64,000 bases of DNA from Pseudomonas sp. QTF5. GTDB lineage: Bacteria > Pseudomonadota > Gammaproteobacteria > Pseudomonadales > Pseudomonadaceae. Made by a program: the position numbers and the translations under genes. The notes below the pieces were generated by a model. That model was given only the letters and a program-made list of their open reading frames with translations, ran no database searches and was not told the origin of the DNA. This document shows, in pieces, positions 1-9,031 of this stretch. The stretch's first letter is position 1. Each line of letters begins with the position of its first letter. The DNA is taken from assembly GCF_000512695.2 (NCBI RefSeq), contig NZ_AZRW02000003.1:192667-256666 (forward strand), in the 5' to 3' direction.

Positions 1-1596
1 GGTCAGCCCGACGGGCATGCCGATGTCCGGCATGATGCCCATCGGCACTGTGACCGTGGGAACACCCAAGTGGCGAATGGCGAGGTTGCCGTTGGCGACC
101 CAGACACCGTTACTCCAGGCGATATCCGCAGACTTTGGATCGACATCGGCATTCGCCGGCCCAACGTCGGCCACCGTCGGGAAGATCACCGCGTCGAGCC
201 CCAACCGATCCATCCAGTCCTCAAGGTCGATTCGGCGCGTCTGTTCAAGGCCGCGTAGTCCGTCAGGCACCGTGGTGATCTGGTCCCAAGGGGTGATGCC
301 GCGTTCGGCCATTCGTACATACTCATCCATGCCAGCGGCAAGATCGCCCTCCCGGTTGGGCAGCGTCCCCGGATCGTGCGGAAAAATCAGCGGTCCGTTC
401 ACATCGACCAGGCGATTGAGTTTTGGATCGCCGTTGGCCCGCAGAAAATCGTCGAACGCCCAGGCCGTCAGATCCCACAACTCATGGTGAAGGAACTCTT
501 TGGAAACCAGGCCGCGGTTAAACACGGTCGGTGCACCAGGACGATCGCCTTCGCAATTGGAGACCAGCGGGAAATCGACCTCGATCACTTCGGCACCAAA
601 GGCTTCGAGTGCCTTGCGAGCCTCTTTCCAGAGCCCGATCACCGAGGGGCGGGTGTTGATTCGCTGGCCCGTCGGGCCACCGATGCCAGGCGCATCGCTC
701 GTGCCTGCATCGGCATCCGCGTTGATGTACATACGAGGAACGCCGAAGCGTTTTCCGGCGAGGGCATCGGTATTCGCGGCAAGCGACCCATAGGAAGCGG
801 GACGCACCGAGGCGACACTCGGAATGGGCACCCAGGGTTGCATCCGCCACAGATCGCCTCGTGTGTCGGGATCCTCCGCCACTACTACGTCGAGCACTTC
901 GAGCAGGTCTGCCATGGTTCTGGCAAACGGCACGACAACGTCCATGGTCGGCGTCAACGGCCAGTTCCCGCGCACCGAAATCACGCCGCGCGAAGGCGTA
1001 TAAGCACACAAACCATTGTTCGAGGCAGGCCCCCGGCCGCTCGACCAGGTTTCTTCGGCAAGGCCGAAGGCCGCGAAACTGGCGGCGGTTGCAGTACCGG
1101 CGCCGTTCGATGAGCCCGAGGCGAAGGGTGCGGTGAGATAGTCAGCGTTGTACGGGCTCTCGGCACGGCCGTAGACCCCGCGCTGCATGCCGCCGTTAGC
1201 CATGGGCGGCATATTGGTTTTGCCCAGGCAAATTGCGCCAGCGGCACGAAGCCGTTCGATGGTGAACGCATCGCGATAAGCAATCAGGTTCGCGAAGGCG
1301 GGACTTCCAGAGGCTGCGGTGAGCCCCTTCACCAGATAACTGTCCTTGGCCGTATAGGGAATGCCGTCGAGCGGCCCCAGCGTCTCGCCCTTGGCCCGAC
1401 GGGCATCGGACGCTTGCGCTTCCTTGAGCGCATCGGGGTTGCGAACCACCACCGCGTTGAGGGCGGTGGGCGTGTCGGGTCCGTCGTAGGCATCGATCCT
1501 GGCGAGATAGGCCTGGACCAGCTCAACTGCCGTTGTCTGGCCCGATTCGAGCGCAGCACGCAGTTGGGCAATGGAAACCTCGGTGACCTCAATCAT
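1..1596 (-). CDS. amidase family protein, C-terminus cut by window edge
   Basis: The frame is open from an ATG at 1596 to the window start (532 codons), so the C-terminus is missing. It matches the amidase-signature family, which hydrolyses carboxamides with a Lys-cisSer-Ser triad. Visible residues are Lys84 (YTAKDS), Ser162 in SGSSNG and Ser186 in EETWSSGRGP. The 24-residue spacing between the two serines equals that of characterised family members. The usual TGGSIR box around the nucleophile is replaced by WSSGRG, so this is a divergent subgroup. No signal peptide is seen, which suggests a cytoplasmic enzyme. Substrate cannot be deduced. It is unlikely to be GatA, because no gatB or gatC lies nearby. 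Confidence 0.85.
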   Translation of the reverse strand, partial: MIEVTEVSIAQLRAALESGQTTAVELVQAYLARIDAYDGPDTPTALNAVVVRNPDALKEAQASDARRAKGETLGPLDGIPYTAKDSYLVKGLTAASGSPAFANLIAYRDAFTIERLRAAGAICLGKTNMPPMANGGMQRGVYGRAESPYNADYLTAPFASGSSNGAGTATAASFAAFGLAEETWSSGRGPASNNGLCAYTPSRGVISVRGNWPLTPTMDVVVPFARTMADLLEVLDVVVAEDPDTRGDLWRMQPWVPIPSVASVRPASYGSLAANTDALAGKRFGVPRMYINADADAGTSDAPGIGGPTGQRINTRPSVIGLWKEARKALEAFGAEVIEVDFPLVSNCEGDRPGAPTVFNRGLVSKEFLHHELWDLTAWAFDDFLRANGDPKLNRLVDVNGPLIFPHDPGTLPNREGDLAAGMDEYVRMAERGITPWDQITTVPDGLRGLEQTRRIDLEDWMDRLGLDAVIFPTVADVGPANADVDPKSADIAWSNGVWVANGNLAIRHLGVPTVTVPMGIMPDIGMPVGLT

Positions 1597-1693
1597 GCTG
1601 TTACCGCCGGCTGCTGATGGGTGACTGGATTTTGGGCTCAAGGACATCACTTATCTCAAAATGGGTTTTTGTATCGATTCTCGTTGCACTGCA

Positions 1694-2005
1694 TTACGCG
1701 ATAGGGTCGGGACTTCCAGCGTCGAACTCCACCTCTGATGCGAGTTCCGGGTACTCCATTTTCATGGCCGCAAGGCATTCTTGCATGAGCCTCGCATCAT
1801 CCGGTAAACGTCTGGACAAAGTGTCCCACCCTGAGATTTTCAGTTGCGTGGGCATTTGGACAAGCCCTGTTATTGCGTCCCAGAAAGCATCCCAATTACA
1901 GCCGTACCAGCCGGGAAAGCCGAGCGCATCGCTCAAGGTCGAATGGAGTTCGCCAGAACTCGTCACCCTGCTTAAATCGATTTTTACAACCTGTAAGCGG
2001 GTCAT
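1694..2005 (-). CDS. barstar-like (barnase inhibitor) protein
   Basis: This 103-residue protein carries the barstar-family signature around residues 29-47 (GFPGWYGCNWDAFWDAI) and ends in an acidic tail. Barstar proteins bind and block guanyl-specific ribonucleases of the barnase type. No barnase-like gene is visible within several kilobases, so it is an orphan immunity protein here, or it protects against an RNase toxin delivered by competitors. It is transcribed in the same direction as the amidase, 97 bp away, but a functional link is not evident. Family assignment is confident; the biological role is inferred. Confidence 0.8.
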   Translation of the reverse strand: MTRLQVVKIDLSRVTSSGELHSTLSDALGFPGWYGCNWDAFWDAITGLVQMPTQLKISGWDTLSRRLPDDARLMQECLAAMKMEYPELASEVEFDAGSPDPIA

Positions 2006-2071
2006 CGTCAGTGCCTCGAAAATTGCTCACTGGGGAGAAGGATAACTGAAGTCCGCTTCTGCCACGCAGCC

Positions 2072-2101
2072 TTGACTCTGCCCTTTGGGACAGAGTTTAT
2101 C
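2072..2101 (+). promoter_or_regulatory. MerR-type promoter with dyad in the spacer
   Basis: A TTGACT -35 box (2072-2077) and a TTTATC -10 box (2096-2101) are separated by 18 bp. The 20-bp imperfect dyad CTCTGCCCTTTGGGACAGAG (2076-2095) fills that spacer. This is the usual layout of promoters activated by MerR-family proteins. It lies about 50 bp upstream of the SDR gene, and a MerR gene sits just past the SDR gene, so the pairing is a reasonable inference. Confidence 0.55.
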
Positions 2102-2148
2102 GTTGCCCTCCAGGAAAAAGGGTACTGGTCCAGTGAGGGGTGATTTCA

Positions 2149-3180
2149 ATGCGTCAGTTATGTCTGGTTACAGGGGCGAATGGGCACTTGGGAAACACCT
2201 TGGTCAGAGCGTTGCTCGATCAGGGTTACCGAGTCCGGGCCGGCGTTCGCAACATGGACAATACTGCCTCTTTCGATGGGCTGGATTGCGAAATGGTCTA
2301 TACCGAACTGTTGGACGAATCGGCCATGCTTGAGGCATTGCGAGGGGTTGACGTGTTGTTCCAGGTCGCAGCCGTGTTCAAGCACTGGGCGAGAAATCCG
2401 CAAGCCGAGATTATCGAACCTAATGTAGGGGGCACTCGCAGCGTTTTGCAGGCCGCGTCAAAAGCCGGGGTCAAACGCGTGGTTTATGTCAGTTCCGTTG
2501 CGGCAATCGGCCAGAATGGACATGCACTCGATGAAAATCAATGGAATGACGAGGACGAAAATGCCTATTACAAATCCAAGATATTGTCGGAAAAAATGGC
2601 GTGGCGCACAGCTCAAGCCTTGAACCTCTGGATGGTCTCGGTTTTACCCTCGGCAATGATCGGTCCTAATGCCGCGAACCTGACGGATACCATGAGGTTT
2701 CTTGATTCGGTCAGACAGCGGCAAGTACCTCTGGACCCGGGGTTTCATTTCAATTTTGTCGATGTCCGGGATGTCGCCCAAGGAATGATTCAAGCAGCAG
2801 AAAAAGGCAGGCCGGGGCAGCGCTATATTCTGGCGAATGAGCAGTCCTCTTCACTCACCGAAGTCATTGATGCAGCGAACGTAGTTTCACCCGGCTATCG
2901 TACTCCCCCGGCAGCCCCCAAGTGGCTTCTGCTCACTGTGGCCTGGGCGCAGGAGGTTTGGGCACGGCTAACTGGCCAACCTGCCCGGATGTTGCTCAGC
3001 CAGGTCAGGATGTTCCACGACGTTCAACAGAACTACAGCATATTAAAGGCCAGAACCGAATTGGGCTTTAATCCTCGATCACCAGAAACCGCCCTGCAGT
3101 CGGCTTTTATCTATCTGAGCAAGCGCTCGATTCTTCCCTATGAAACGTTGCCGCTGCGCCAGATTCAAAAAGCGAATTGA
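2149..3180 (+). CDS. NAD-dependent epimerase/dehydratase family reductase (extended SDR)
   Basis: The protein is 343 residues and belongs to the extended short-chain dehydrogenase/reductase group, resembling dihydroflavonol-4-reductase-like enzymes. It has an N-terminal Rossmann motif (VTGANGHLG, near residue 7) and a catalytic Tyr-x3-Lys (YYKSK, near residue 141). The ATG at 2149 is preferred to the GTG at 2140 because it has a GAGGGG ribosome site eight bases upstream. The gene follows a MerR-type promoter and overlaps the 3' end of a convergent MerR gene by 74 bp. It probably reduces a carbonyl substrate with NAD(P)H. The substrate is unknown. Confidence 0.85.
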   Translation: MRQLCLVTGANGHLGNTLVRALLDQGYRVRAGVRNMDNTASFDGLDCEMVYTELLDESAMLEALRGVDVLFQVAAVFKHWARNPQAEIIEPNVGGTRSVLQAASKAGVKRVVYVSSVAAIGQNGHALDENQWNDEDENAYYKSKILSEKMAWRTAQALNLWMVSVLPSAMIGPNAANLTDTMRFLDSVRQRQVPLDPGFHFNFVDVRDVAQGMIQAAEKGRPGQRYILANEQSSSLTEVIDAANVVSPGYRTPPAAPKWLLLTVAWAQEVWARLTGQPARMLLSQVRMFHDVQQNYSILKARTELGFNPRSPETALQSAFIYLSKRSILPYETLPLRQIQKAN

Positions 3181-3514
3181 TCTCGCTTTTGAGTTCGCCA
3201 AGGTGAATGTCCAAGGCCCGAAATTCAGCTATTTTTTCGTTGATTTGTTGACGTTTGAGGTCGATAGCCTCGTTCGCCAGCGCCAAGGGAAAGGCATTCA
3301 GTTTGTTCTTGGCCGCGATCAAGGGAGTCATCTCGGCGAGCTTGAATCCGGCAACCTGTGCTCGGCGGATAAGGTGTACGAGTCGGAGGTGATGCGCGGT
3401 ATAGACGCGATATCGACCATGGCGGTCGGGCTCCGGGATCAATCCCATCTGTTCATAAAGTCGAATGGCTTTCGGTGTACAGCCAGTCAGCCGGGCGAGT
3501 CTTCCAATGAACAT
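3107..3514 (-). CDS. MerR family transcriptional regulator
   Basis: The 135-residue product starts with the MerR helix-turn-helix and wing (IGRLARLTGCTPKAIRLYEQ, then GRYRVYTAHHL). A coiled-coil dimerisation helix and a short C-terminal tail follow. The tail lacks a clear metal-binding cysteine set, so it probably does not belong to the metal-responsive MerR/CueR subgroup. The ATG at 3514 is preferred to an upstream TTG. It is convergent with the SDR gene, and the dyad-containing promoter at 2072-2101 is its best candidate target. The inducer is unknown. Confidence 0.85.
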   Translation of the reverse strand: MFIGRLARLTGCTPKAIRLYEQMGLIPEPDRHGRYRVYTAHHLRLVHLIRRAQVAGFKLAEMTPLIAAKNKLNAFPLALANEAIDLKRQQINEKIAEFRALDIHLGELKSEINSLFESGAAATFHREESSACSDR

Positions 3515-3574
3515 TAGCAATCCTTTTTTAGAAAAACGGGGGCAAGGGCGAGGTCAAAACCACTCATCCACCGA

Positions 3575-4468
3575 CTACGCATCCTGAAGCCGCTCACGCA
3601 GAAACTCGATAAACCGCTGGGTTTTAGCTGGCAACAGCCGCGTCTCGGTAAGGGCGTAAACCGAGATGGGTGAAGCCTGCCACTGCGGCAAGACTCTGCG
3701 CAGTGTGCCATCGGCGAGGTCTTGCGCAACGATACCTTCCCCCAATAACGCGATACCCAGATCCAGCGTCGCCAGACGTCGAATCATTCCCACGCTGTTG
3801 AGTTCGAATCGACCGCCAACCTCCACCTCCATTTCCCCTTCCCCTTCACTACTGGAGAGTATCCAGCGGTCAGCGCGCGTGCCGCGCATACGCAAGCATT
3901 CGTGCCTAGTCAGGTCCGAGGGATGAATCGGATCACCGTACAGTTGGAGATAACGGGGTGAGGCATACAGGCCGCGGCGCAAACTGGCGAGCTTACGGGC
4001 GATCAAGTTCGAACTCGCGGGCTCGCCCATGCGAATGACCACATCAACCGGCTCACTCACCAGATCGACCTGACGCGGGGTCAGATCAATCTCGAAATTG
4101 ATGCCGGGATACAACCGGGCAAACTCCGCGATCAGCGGTGCCAGGTAGATATTGGCGAAATCCACCGGGAGCGAGGCCCGGAGTACACCGCTGGGTCGGG
4201 CAAGCATTTCGCCGAGCTGCTCGTGCGCAAGCCGGGCTTCGTCGACGATGCGTTTGCAGCGATCGAAGTACAACTGCCCCGCCTCGGTCAGCTCGATTTT
4301 GCGCGTGGTGCGATGCAAAAGCCTTAGCCCGATTTCCTTCTCGAGGCCACTTATCCGGCGCGACAGCGTCGAGTTCGGCATCCCCATCGCCTCCGCCGCC
4401 CGACGGAAACTGCGCGCCTTCACGACTTCGACGAACAACGCCATGTCGTTGAGAAACTCCAATGTCAT
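3575..4468 (-). CDS. LysR family transcriptional regulator
   Basis: This is a 297-residue LysR-type regulator with an N-terminal winged HTH (FVEVVKARSFRRAAEAMGM...STLSRRISGLEKEIG) and a periplasmic-binding-like effector domain. It is divergent from the Old Yellow Enzyme gene, with about 96 bp between the two start codons. This is the standard arrangement for a LysR protein controlling its neighbour. Control of that enzyme gene is therefore likely but inferred. Nothing in the sequence identifies the effector. Confidence 0.9.
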   Translation of the reverse strand: MTLEFLNDMALFVEVVKARSFRRAAEAMGMPNSTLSRRISGLEKEIGLRLLHRTTRKIELTEAGQLYFDRCKRIVDEARLAHEQLGEMLARPSGVLRASLPVDFANIYLAPLIAEFARLYPGINFEIDLTPRQVDLVSEPVDVVIRMGEPASSNLIARKLASLRRGLYASPRYLQLYGDPIHPSDLTRHECLRMRGTRADRWILSSSEGEGEMEVEVGGRFELNSVGMIRRLATLDLGIALLGEGIVAQDLADGTLRRVLPQWQASPISVYALTETRLLPAKTQRFIEFLRERLQDA

Positions 4469-4564
4469 TGCTCCATCAGTGGATCAGTCAATTCAGTTTT
4501 ACCCGGTTTATCCCGGATTCGGATTGATCAATGATAGCCACATCATTTACCGAGGAGTACCGCA

Positions 4565-5634
4565 ATGCATTCGCTTTTTTCTCAAGTCCAGATCGGGCGC
4601 CTTACACTGTCCAACCGCATGGTCATGGCCCCGATGACTCGCTCGCGTTCTGATGATTCCGGGGTGCCTACCGAACTGGTACCGACCTACTACGCGCAGC
4701 GCGCCGGTGCTGGGTTGATCATCTCTGAAGGGGTGTTCCCTGTGGCCTTGGGCAAGGGTTATGTGCGTACTCCCGGTATCGAAACCGCTGAGCAAGTGGC
4801 CGCTTGGAAGCAGGTGTCCGAAGCCGTACATGCTCGCGGCGGACGGATCTTCATGCAGCTGATGCACTGCGGACGCATATCGCACCCCTCGCTGTTGCCT
4901 GACGGCTCCCTGCCACAGGCCCCCTCCGCGATCAAACCCACCGGCCAGACCTGGACAGCCTCAGGCCTTCAGGACTTCGTCACCCCACATGCGCTGAGCG
5001 TGGTCGAGATTGCCGCGGTCATCGAGGGCTACCGTCAGGCCGCACGCTTGGCCATTGAGGCCGGCTTCGACGGTGTCGAGCTGCATGCCGCTTCGGGGTA
5101 TCTGCCTGAACAGTTCCTCTCGACGAGCAGCAATCAGCGCACGGATGAGTACGGTGGATCGGTTGAAAACCGTGCTCGCTTTGTACTGGAAGTGTTGAAT
5201 GCCATGGCGACGGAAATTGGCAGCGATCGTGTCGGCATCAAGCTCTCCCCTGAAATGAACTTCAACGACATCGTCGATGCCAACCCGCAAGAAACCTACA
5301 CCTGGCTGGTCGAGCAATTGCGCGGGTTGAATCTCGCCTATCTGCAGTTGCCCTGTTCGGCGCCAGCGTCGACTACCACGCCTTGTTGCGCCCGCTGTTC
5401 GATGGCAGCTACCTGATCGGTGGCGGGCTCGACCAAAACGCCGCCCAATCCCTGCTCACTAAGGGCCAGGCCGACGCGGTGGTGTTTGGCAACGCATTCC
5501 TCGCCAACCCAGACCTGCCCGAGCGTTTTCGCACAGGCGCCGAGCTTAATGTGCCGGACAAAGACACGTTCTACGCACCGGGCGCTCAGGGGTATATCGA
5601 TTACCCAGCCATGAGCCCGGCTCAAAGCGCCTGA
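4565..5634 (+). pseudogene. NADH:flavin oxidoreductase / Old Yellow Enzyme, frameshifted
   Basis: The first frame (4565-5416) encodes an alkene-reductase-like FMN barrel: HSLFSQVQIGRLTLSNRMVMAPMTRSRS at the start, and SNQRTDEYGGSVENRARF near residue 190. After LAYLQL (about 5350) the homology switches frame and continues as ASVDYHALLRPLFDGSYLIGGGLDQN to 5634. The two parts together total about 356 codons, the normal family length, so a single indel near 5345-5365 explains the break. The active-site motif reads HAAS rather than the common HxxN, a substitution within the substrate-binding pair. Either the gene is recently inactivated or the base call is wrong. It is divergent from a LysR regulator. 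Confidence 0.8.
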
Positions 5635-5890
5635 GAAAACCGCCATTCCCATGCATGCCCCAACCTTACCGCCAGGAGAATCATCGTCCATCGCGTTGAC
5701 GATCCCCAGGCGTTTGACGCGGGAAGCGAACTCGGCGGGCAAGGATCTGCTCCAGTAAAGGCGGCGTGACGCTGACCACTACCAACCAGCTGATTGCAGA
5801 ACTCGCCGGTAGCTGGGCTACGCCTCAAGGTGGACAGTTGGTGCAAGTGCTGATGGAAGCGCTTCAAGGTTAAAGGTTTGGTGCAAAACC

Positions 5891-5980
5891 TGTGGGAGCG
5901 GGCTTGCTCGCGAAAGCGGTGTGTCAGGCAACGATGATGTCGACTGACACGCCCTCTTCGCGAGCAAGCCCGCTCCCACA
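5891..5980. repeat. REP doublet (REPIN)
   Basis: Two inverted REP units (TGTGGGAGCGGGCTTGCTCG and its complement) face each other over about 90 bp. They lie in the gap between the OYE remnant and kup. The rest of this 375-bp gap (5635-6010) shows no convincing gene, only short degenerate open frames. Confidence 0.9.
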
Positions 5981-6010
5981 TGGATGTGCGCTTGACTCAC
6001 CAGCCCTGTT

Positions 6011-7912
6011 CTACATCTCAACCTGCGTGCCCAGCTCTATCACGCGATTGAGCGGCAACTTGAAGTATTTGAGGTTGCTGTTGGCGTTCTTCAGCAAAAA
6101 CGCGAACAGGGTTTCGCGCCAACGGGCCATCCCGATACGCTTGATCGGGATGACAGTCTCCCGGCTGAGAAAATACGTGGTGCGCATTGGACTGAAATCC
6201 AACTCTTTCAAATGGCAAAGGCTCAACGCCAGAGGTACGTCAGGCTCCTCGATAAAACCAAAGTGCAGACTCACCCGAAAGAACCCTTCACCATAAGCCT
6301 CGACCTCGAATCGTCGATCCGCAGCCACACGCGGGCTGTCTTCAGACACCACGGTGAGCAACACCACCTGCTCGTGCAGCACCTGGTTGTGCAACAGGTT
6401 ATGCAACAGGGCGTGAGGGACCGCATCAGCCCTGGCTGTCAGAAATACCGCGGTCCCCTGCACACGATGGGGCGGTTGCGAGCCGATGCTGCTGATGAAC
6501 AACGGCAGCGGCAGCGAGGTTTCGTCCAGTCGCTCGACAATGATCTTTCGGCCCCGTTTCCAGGTGGTCATCAAAATGAACAGGGCAATACCCGCAATCA
6601 CCGGGAACGCACCGCCCTGGAAGATCTTCGGTGCGTTGGCGGCGAAGTACAGGCTGTCCACCATGAGAAAACCCAGCAGCATCGGAATAGCCAGCCAACG
6701 AGGTGTTTTCCACAGCAGCAATACAACGGCCGAGGACAGAATGGTGGTAATCAACATGGTCCCCGTCACCGCCACGCCATAAGCCGCCGCCAGCGCACTG
6801 GACGATTCAAAGCCGATGACCAGCAACACGACGCCGACCATCAGCGCCCAGTTCACCATGCCGATGTAAATCTGCCCCTGCTCCTGACTGGAGGTGTGCT
6901 GAATGAACATACGCGGCACGTAACCCAGCTGAATGGCCTGGCGAGTCAGTGAGAACGCGCCGGAAATCACGGCCTGAGAGGCGATGATGGTGGCCAGTGT
7001 CGAGAGCGCGACCATCGGCAGCAGCGCCCAGTCAGGTGCCAATAGATAGAACGGATTACGTACCGCCTCCGGGTTCCCGAGGATCAGCGCGCCTTGACCA
7101 AAGTAGTTGAGTACCAGGCCGGGGAGCACCAGGATGAACCAGGCACGAGCAATGGGTTTGCGGCCAAAATGGCCCATGTCGGCATACAGTGCTTCAGCAC
7201 CGGTCAATGCCAACACAACGGCGCCCAGAATGGCGACACCGATGCCCGGATGAACCACAAAAAATTGCACCGCCCACGCAGGATTCAGCGCTTGCAGAAC
7301 TTCCGGCCGTTGCAAGATGCCGTAAATGCCAAGTGCGCCCAACACCACAAACCACAGCACCATGACCGGGCCGAACAGGATGCCGATACGCGCCGTGCCA
7401 TGTTTCTGTATCAGGAACAGTGCTACCAGGACGACCACGGACAGCGGCACCACCCAATGCTCGATGCCATCGAACGCAAGTTGTAGCCCTTCAACCGCGG
7501 AGAGCACCGAAATGGCTGGGGTGATCATGCTGTCCCCGTAAAAAAGTGCCGCGCCAAACAAGCCAAGCAACACCAGGACCCTGCTCATTTTGGGATACGG
7601 CGCGGCGGCCCGACGCGCCAGTGCCGTCAAGGCCATGATCCCACCCTCGCCCTGGTTGTCGGCGCGAAGGATAAACAGCACGTACTTGATCGAGACGACC
7701 CAGATCAGTGACCAGAAGATCAACGACAGAATGCCCAGCACACCGTCGTGATTAGCCTGGACTCCGTAGTGACCGGCGAACACTTCTTTGAGGGTGTAAA
7801 GAGGGCTGGTGCCGATATCCCCATAAACTACGCCCACCGCGGCGACGAGCAACCCCACTCCCGAGGTTCTGGAATGGGATTCTTCATGGGCAGGGATCGC
7901 TGTTTCGCTCAC
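6011..7912 (-). CDS. kup: Kup potassium uptake protein (low-affinity K+/H+ symporter)
   Basis: Kup/Trk-family inner-membrane transporter with about 12 membrane segments and a cytoplasmic C-terminal domain. The N-terminal hallmark [20 protein letters not shown] and the [16 protein letters not shown] loop are clear. The GTG at 7912 gives 633 residues, close to the family norm. A TTG at 7945 would add 11 residues that overlap repeat sequence, so the shorter start is preferred though not proven. It imports potassium with protons, mainly at low pH or without Kdp. REP elements lie on both sides, and it appears monocistronic. Confidence 0.93.
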   Translation of the reverse strand: MSETAIPAHEESHSRTSGVGLLVAAVGVVYGDIGTSPLYTLKEVFAGHYGVQANHDGVLGILSLIFWSLIWVVSIKYVLFILRADNQGEGGIMALTALARRAAAPYPKMSRVLVLLGLFGAALFYGDSMITPAISVLSAVEGLQLAFDGIEHWVVPLSVVVLVALFLIQKHGTARIGILFGPVMVLWFVVLGALGIYGILQRPEVLQALNPAWAVQFFVVHPGIGVAILGAVVLALTGAEALYADMGHFGRKPIARAWFILVLPGLVLNYFGQGALILGNPEAVRNPFYLLAPDWALLPMVALSTLATIIASQAVISGAFSLTRQAIQLGYVPRMFIQHTSSQEQGQIYIGMVNWALMVGVVLLVIGFESSSALAAAYGVAVTGTMLITTILSSAVVLLLWKTPRWLAIPMLLGFLMVDSLYFAANAPKIFQGGAFPVIAGIALFILMTTWKRGRKIIVERLDETSLPLPLFISSIGSQPPHRVQGTAVFLTARADAVPHALLHNLLHNQVLHEQVVLLTVVSEDSPRVAADRRFEVEAYGEGFFRVSLHFGFIEEPDVPLALSLCHLKELDFSPMRTTYFLSRETVIPIKRIGMARWRETLFAFLLKNANSNLKYFKLPLNRVIELGTQVEM

Positions 7913-7944
7913 GGGGCGCTTCTCGATAAGGAGGAAGGATTGCA

Positions 7945-8085
7945 ATGCCAGTCAGTTAAGGAGCGAAACCTGTGGGAGCGGGCTTGCTCGCGAAAGCGGT
8001 GTGTCAGGCGACATCAATGTTGACTGTGCCACCGTCTTCGCGAGCAAGCCCGCTCCCACATGGATTTCGCTTAACTGACTGGCAT
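7945..8085. repeat. extended REPIN with 16-bp outer inverted repeat
   Basis: A REP doublet (7971-8060) is framed by a perfect outer inverted repeat: ATGCCAGTCAGTTAAG at 7945-7960 and its complement at 8070-8085. The same architecture recurs at 43641-43782. Confidence 0.85.
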
Positions 8086-8220
8086 CAGGAAGAATTGCAG
8101 GCGTATCGATGATCAGAAAAACGCGGCCAGTATCATTGCGGGGAAGAGTAACCAACGTAAAAAAACCGTAAAATTCTACCGGCAGCACCCTCCCCCCAAC
8201 GACCATCCAGCGATGCACAC

Positions 8221-8841
8221 CTACTGCGCCGTCCCGCCACGAGGTTTATAAAACAGAAACTTCCCGGTCTCGGCCGTCCTGATGTATTTCTTCGCCCAGG
8301 CGGGCTTTACCGTTCTGTCGTGGAAATACAAAGCACCATGAGTGCGGTCCGTGAGTTGCTTGTTGAGTGCCTTGCGCGCGATTTCCTTGGCGAGGGCATA
8401 TTCGTCGTCTTCCTTTACCTGATCCGCACGTCCGTCGCACCACCACGAAAACTGGCAGGAGCCCGTTTCAGAACCTTGCTTGACCACGGCGCACACCGTA
8501 TCGGGAAACCCACCATGGCCGAGCCGGTTCATGACCACGCTGGCGACGGCTTCCATATTGGCAGGTGCCACACCTTTGGCTTCCCAATAGATACTGCGTG
8601 CAAGGCAAGTAATGGCGTCGTCCAGCGGCGCGGCGCCCGCCGGATCGACTGCCTGCACTTCGGAGGTGGTAATGGCTTCGGACTTGGGCACCGGAAGTTC
8701 GCTGTCCTTCTCGGCGGCTTTCTGTTCCAGGACCTGCGCCTTGTCTTCGGCCACTTCCTGTTTTTGCTCCTGCTCAGTCGCCAACACCTGGCCGCCTAGA
8801 AGGATGATTGCGAAGCAGGTGACTACCCATTTTAATCGCAT
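8221..8841 (-). CDS. SleB/CwlJ-type cell wall hydrolase
   Basis: The 206-residue protein has an N-terminal signal peptide (MRLKWVVTCFAIILLGGQVLA). A Glu/Lys/Ala-rich linker follows to about residue 75, then a hydrolase_2 (SleB) domain: CLARSIYWEAKG, AVASVVMNRL, CQFSWWCDG and LYFHDRTVKPAWA. Such domains act as lytic transglycosylase-like peptidoglycan hydrolases. The upstream in-frame start at 9138 is rejected because the signal peptide begins at 8841. The product is expected in the periplasm, where it may take part in wall remodelling. Its substrate specificity is inferred from the family. Confidence 0.85.
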   Translation of the reverse strand: MRLKWVVTCFAIILLGGQVLATEQEQKQEVAEDKAQVLEQKAAEKDSELPVPKSEAITTSEVQAVDPAGAAPLDDAITCLARSIYWEAKGVAPANMEAVASVVMNRLGHGGFPDTVCAVVKQGSETGSCQFSWWCDGRADQVKEDDEYALAKEIARKALNKQLTDRTHGALYFHDRTVKPAWAKKYIRTAETGKFLFYKPRGGTAQ

Positions 8842-9031
8842 GATCGATCCTTCCGATGACACTGACTTGAGCAATGAAACGGCGATGTTGTAGCGCTGAC
8901 CTGCTGTGATTGTAGTCGTCGCAAGTCTTTCCAGCCGCCTGACAATAATCTGCATGTCGAGGCGAAAAGGCATTGCATTCGCAGGGGTGAAATCGCGCAT
9001 CATGAACGCAGTCCGTCCAAGGGAGATTTTC

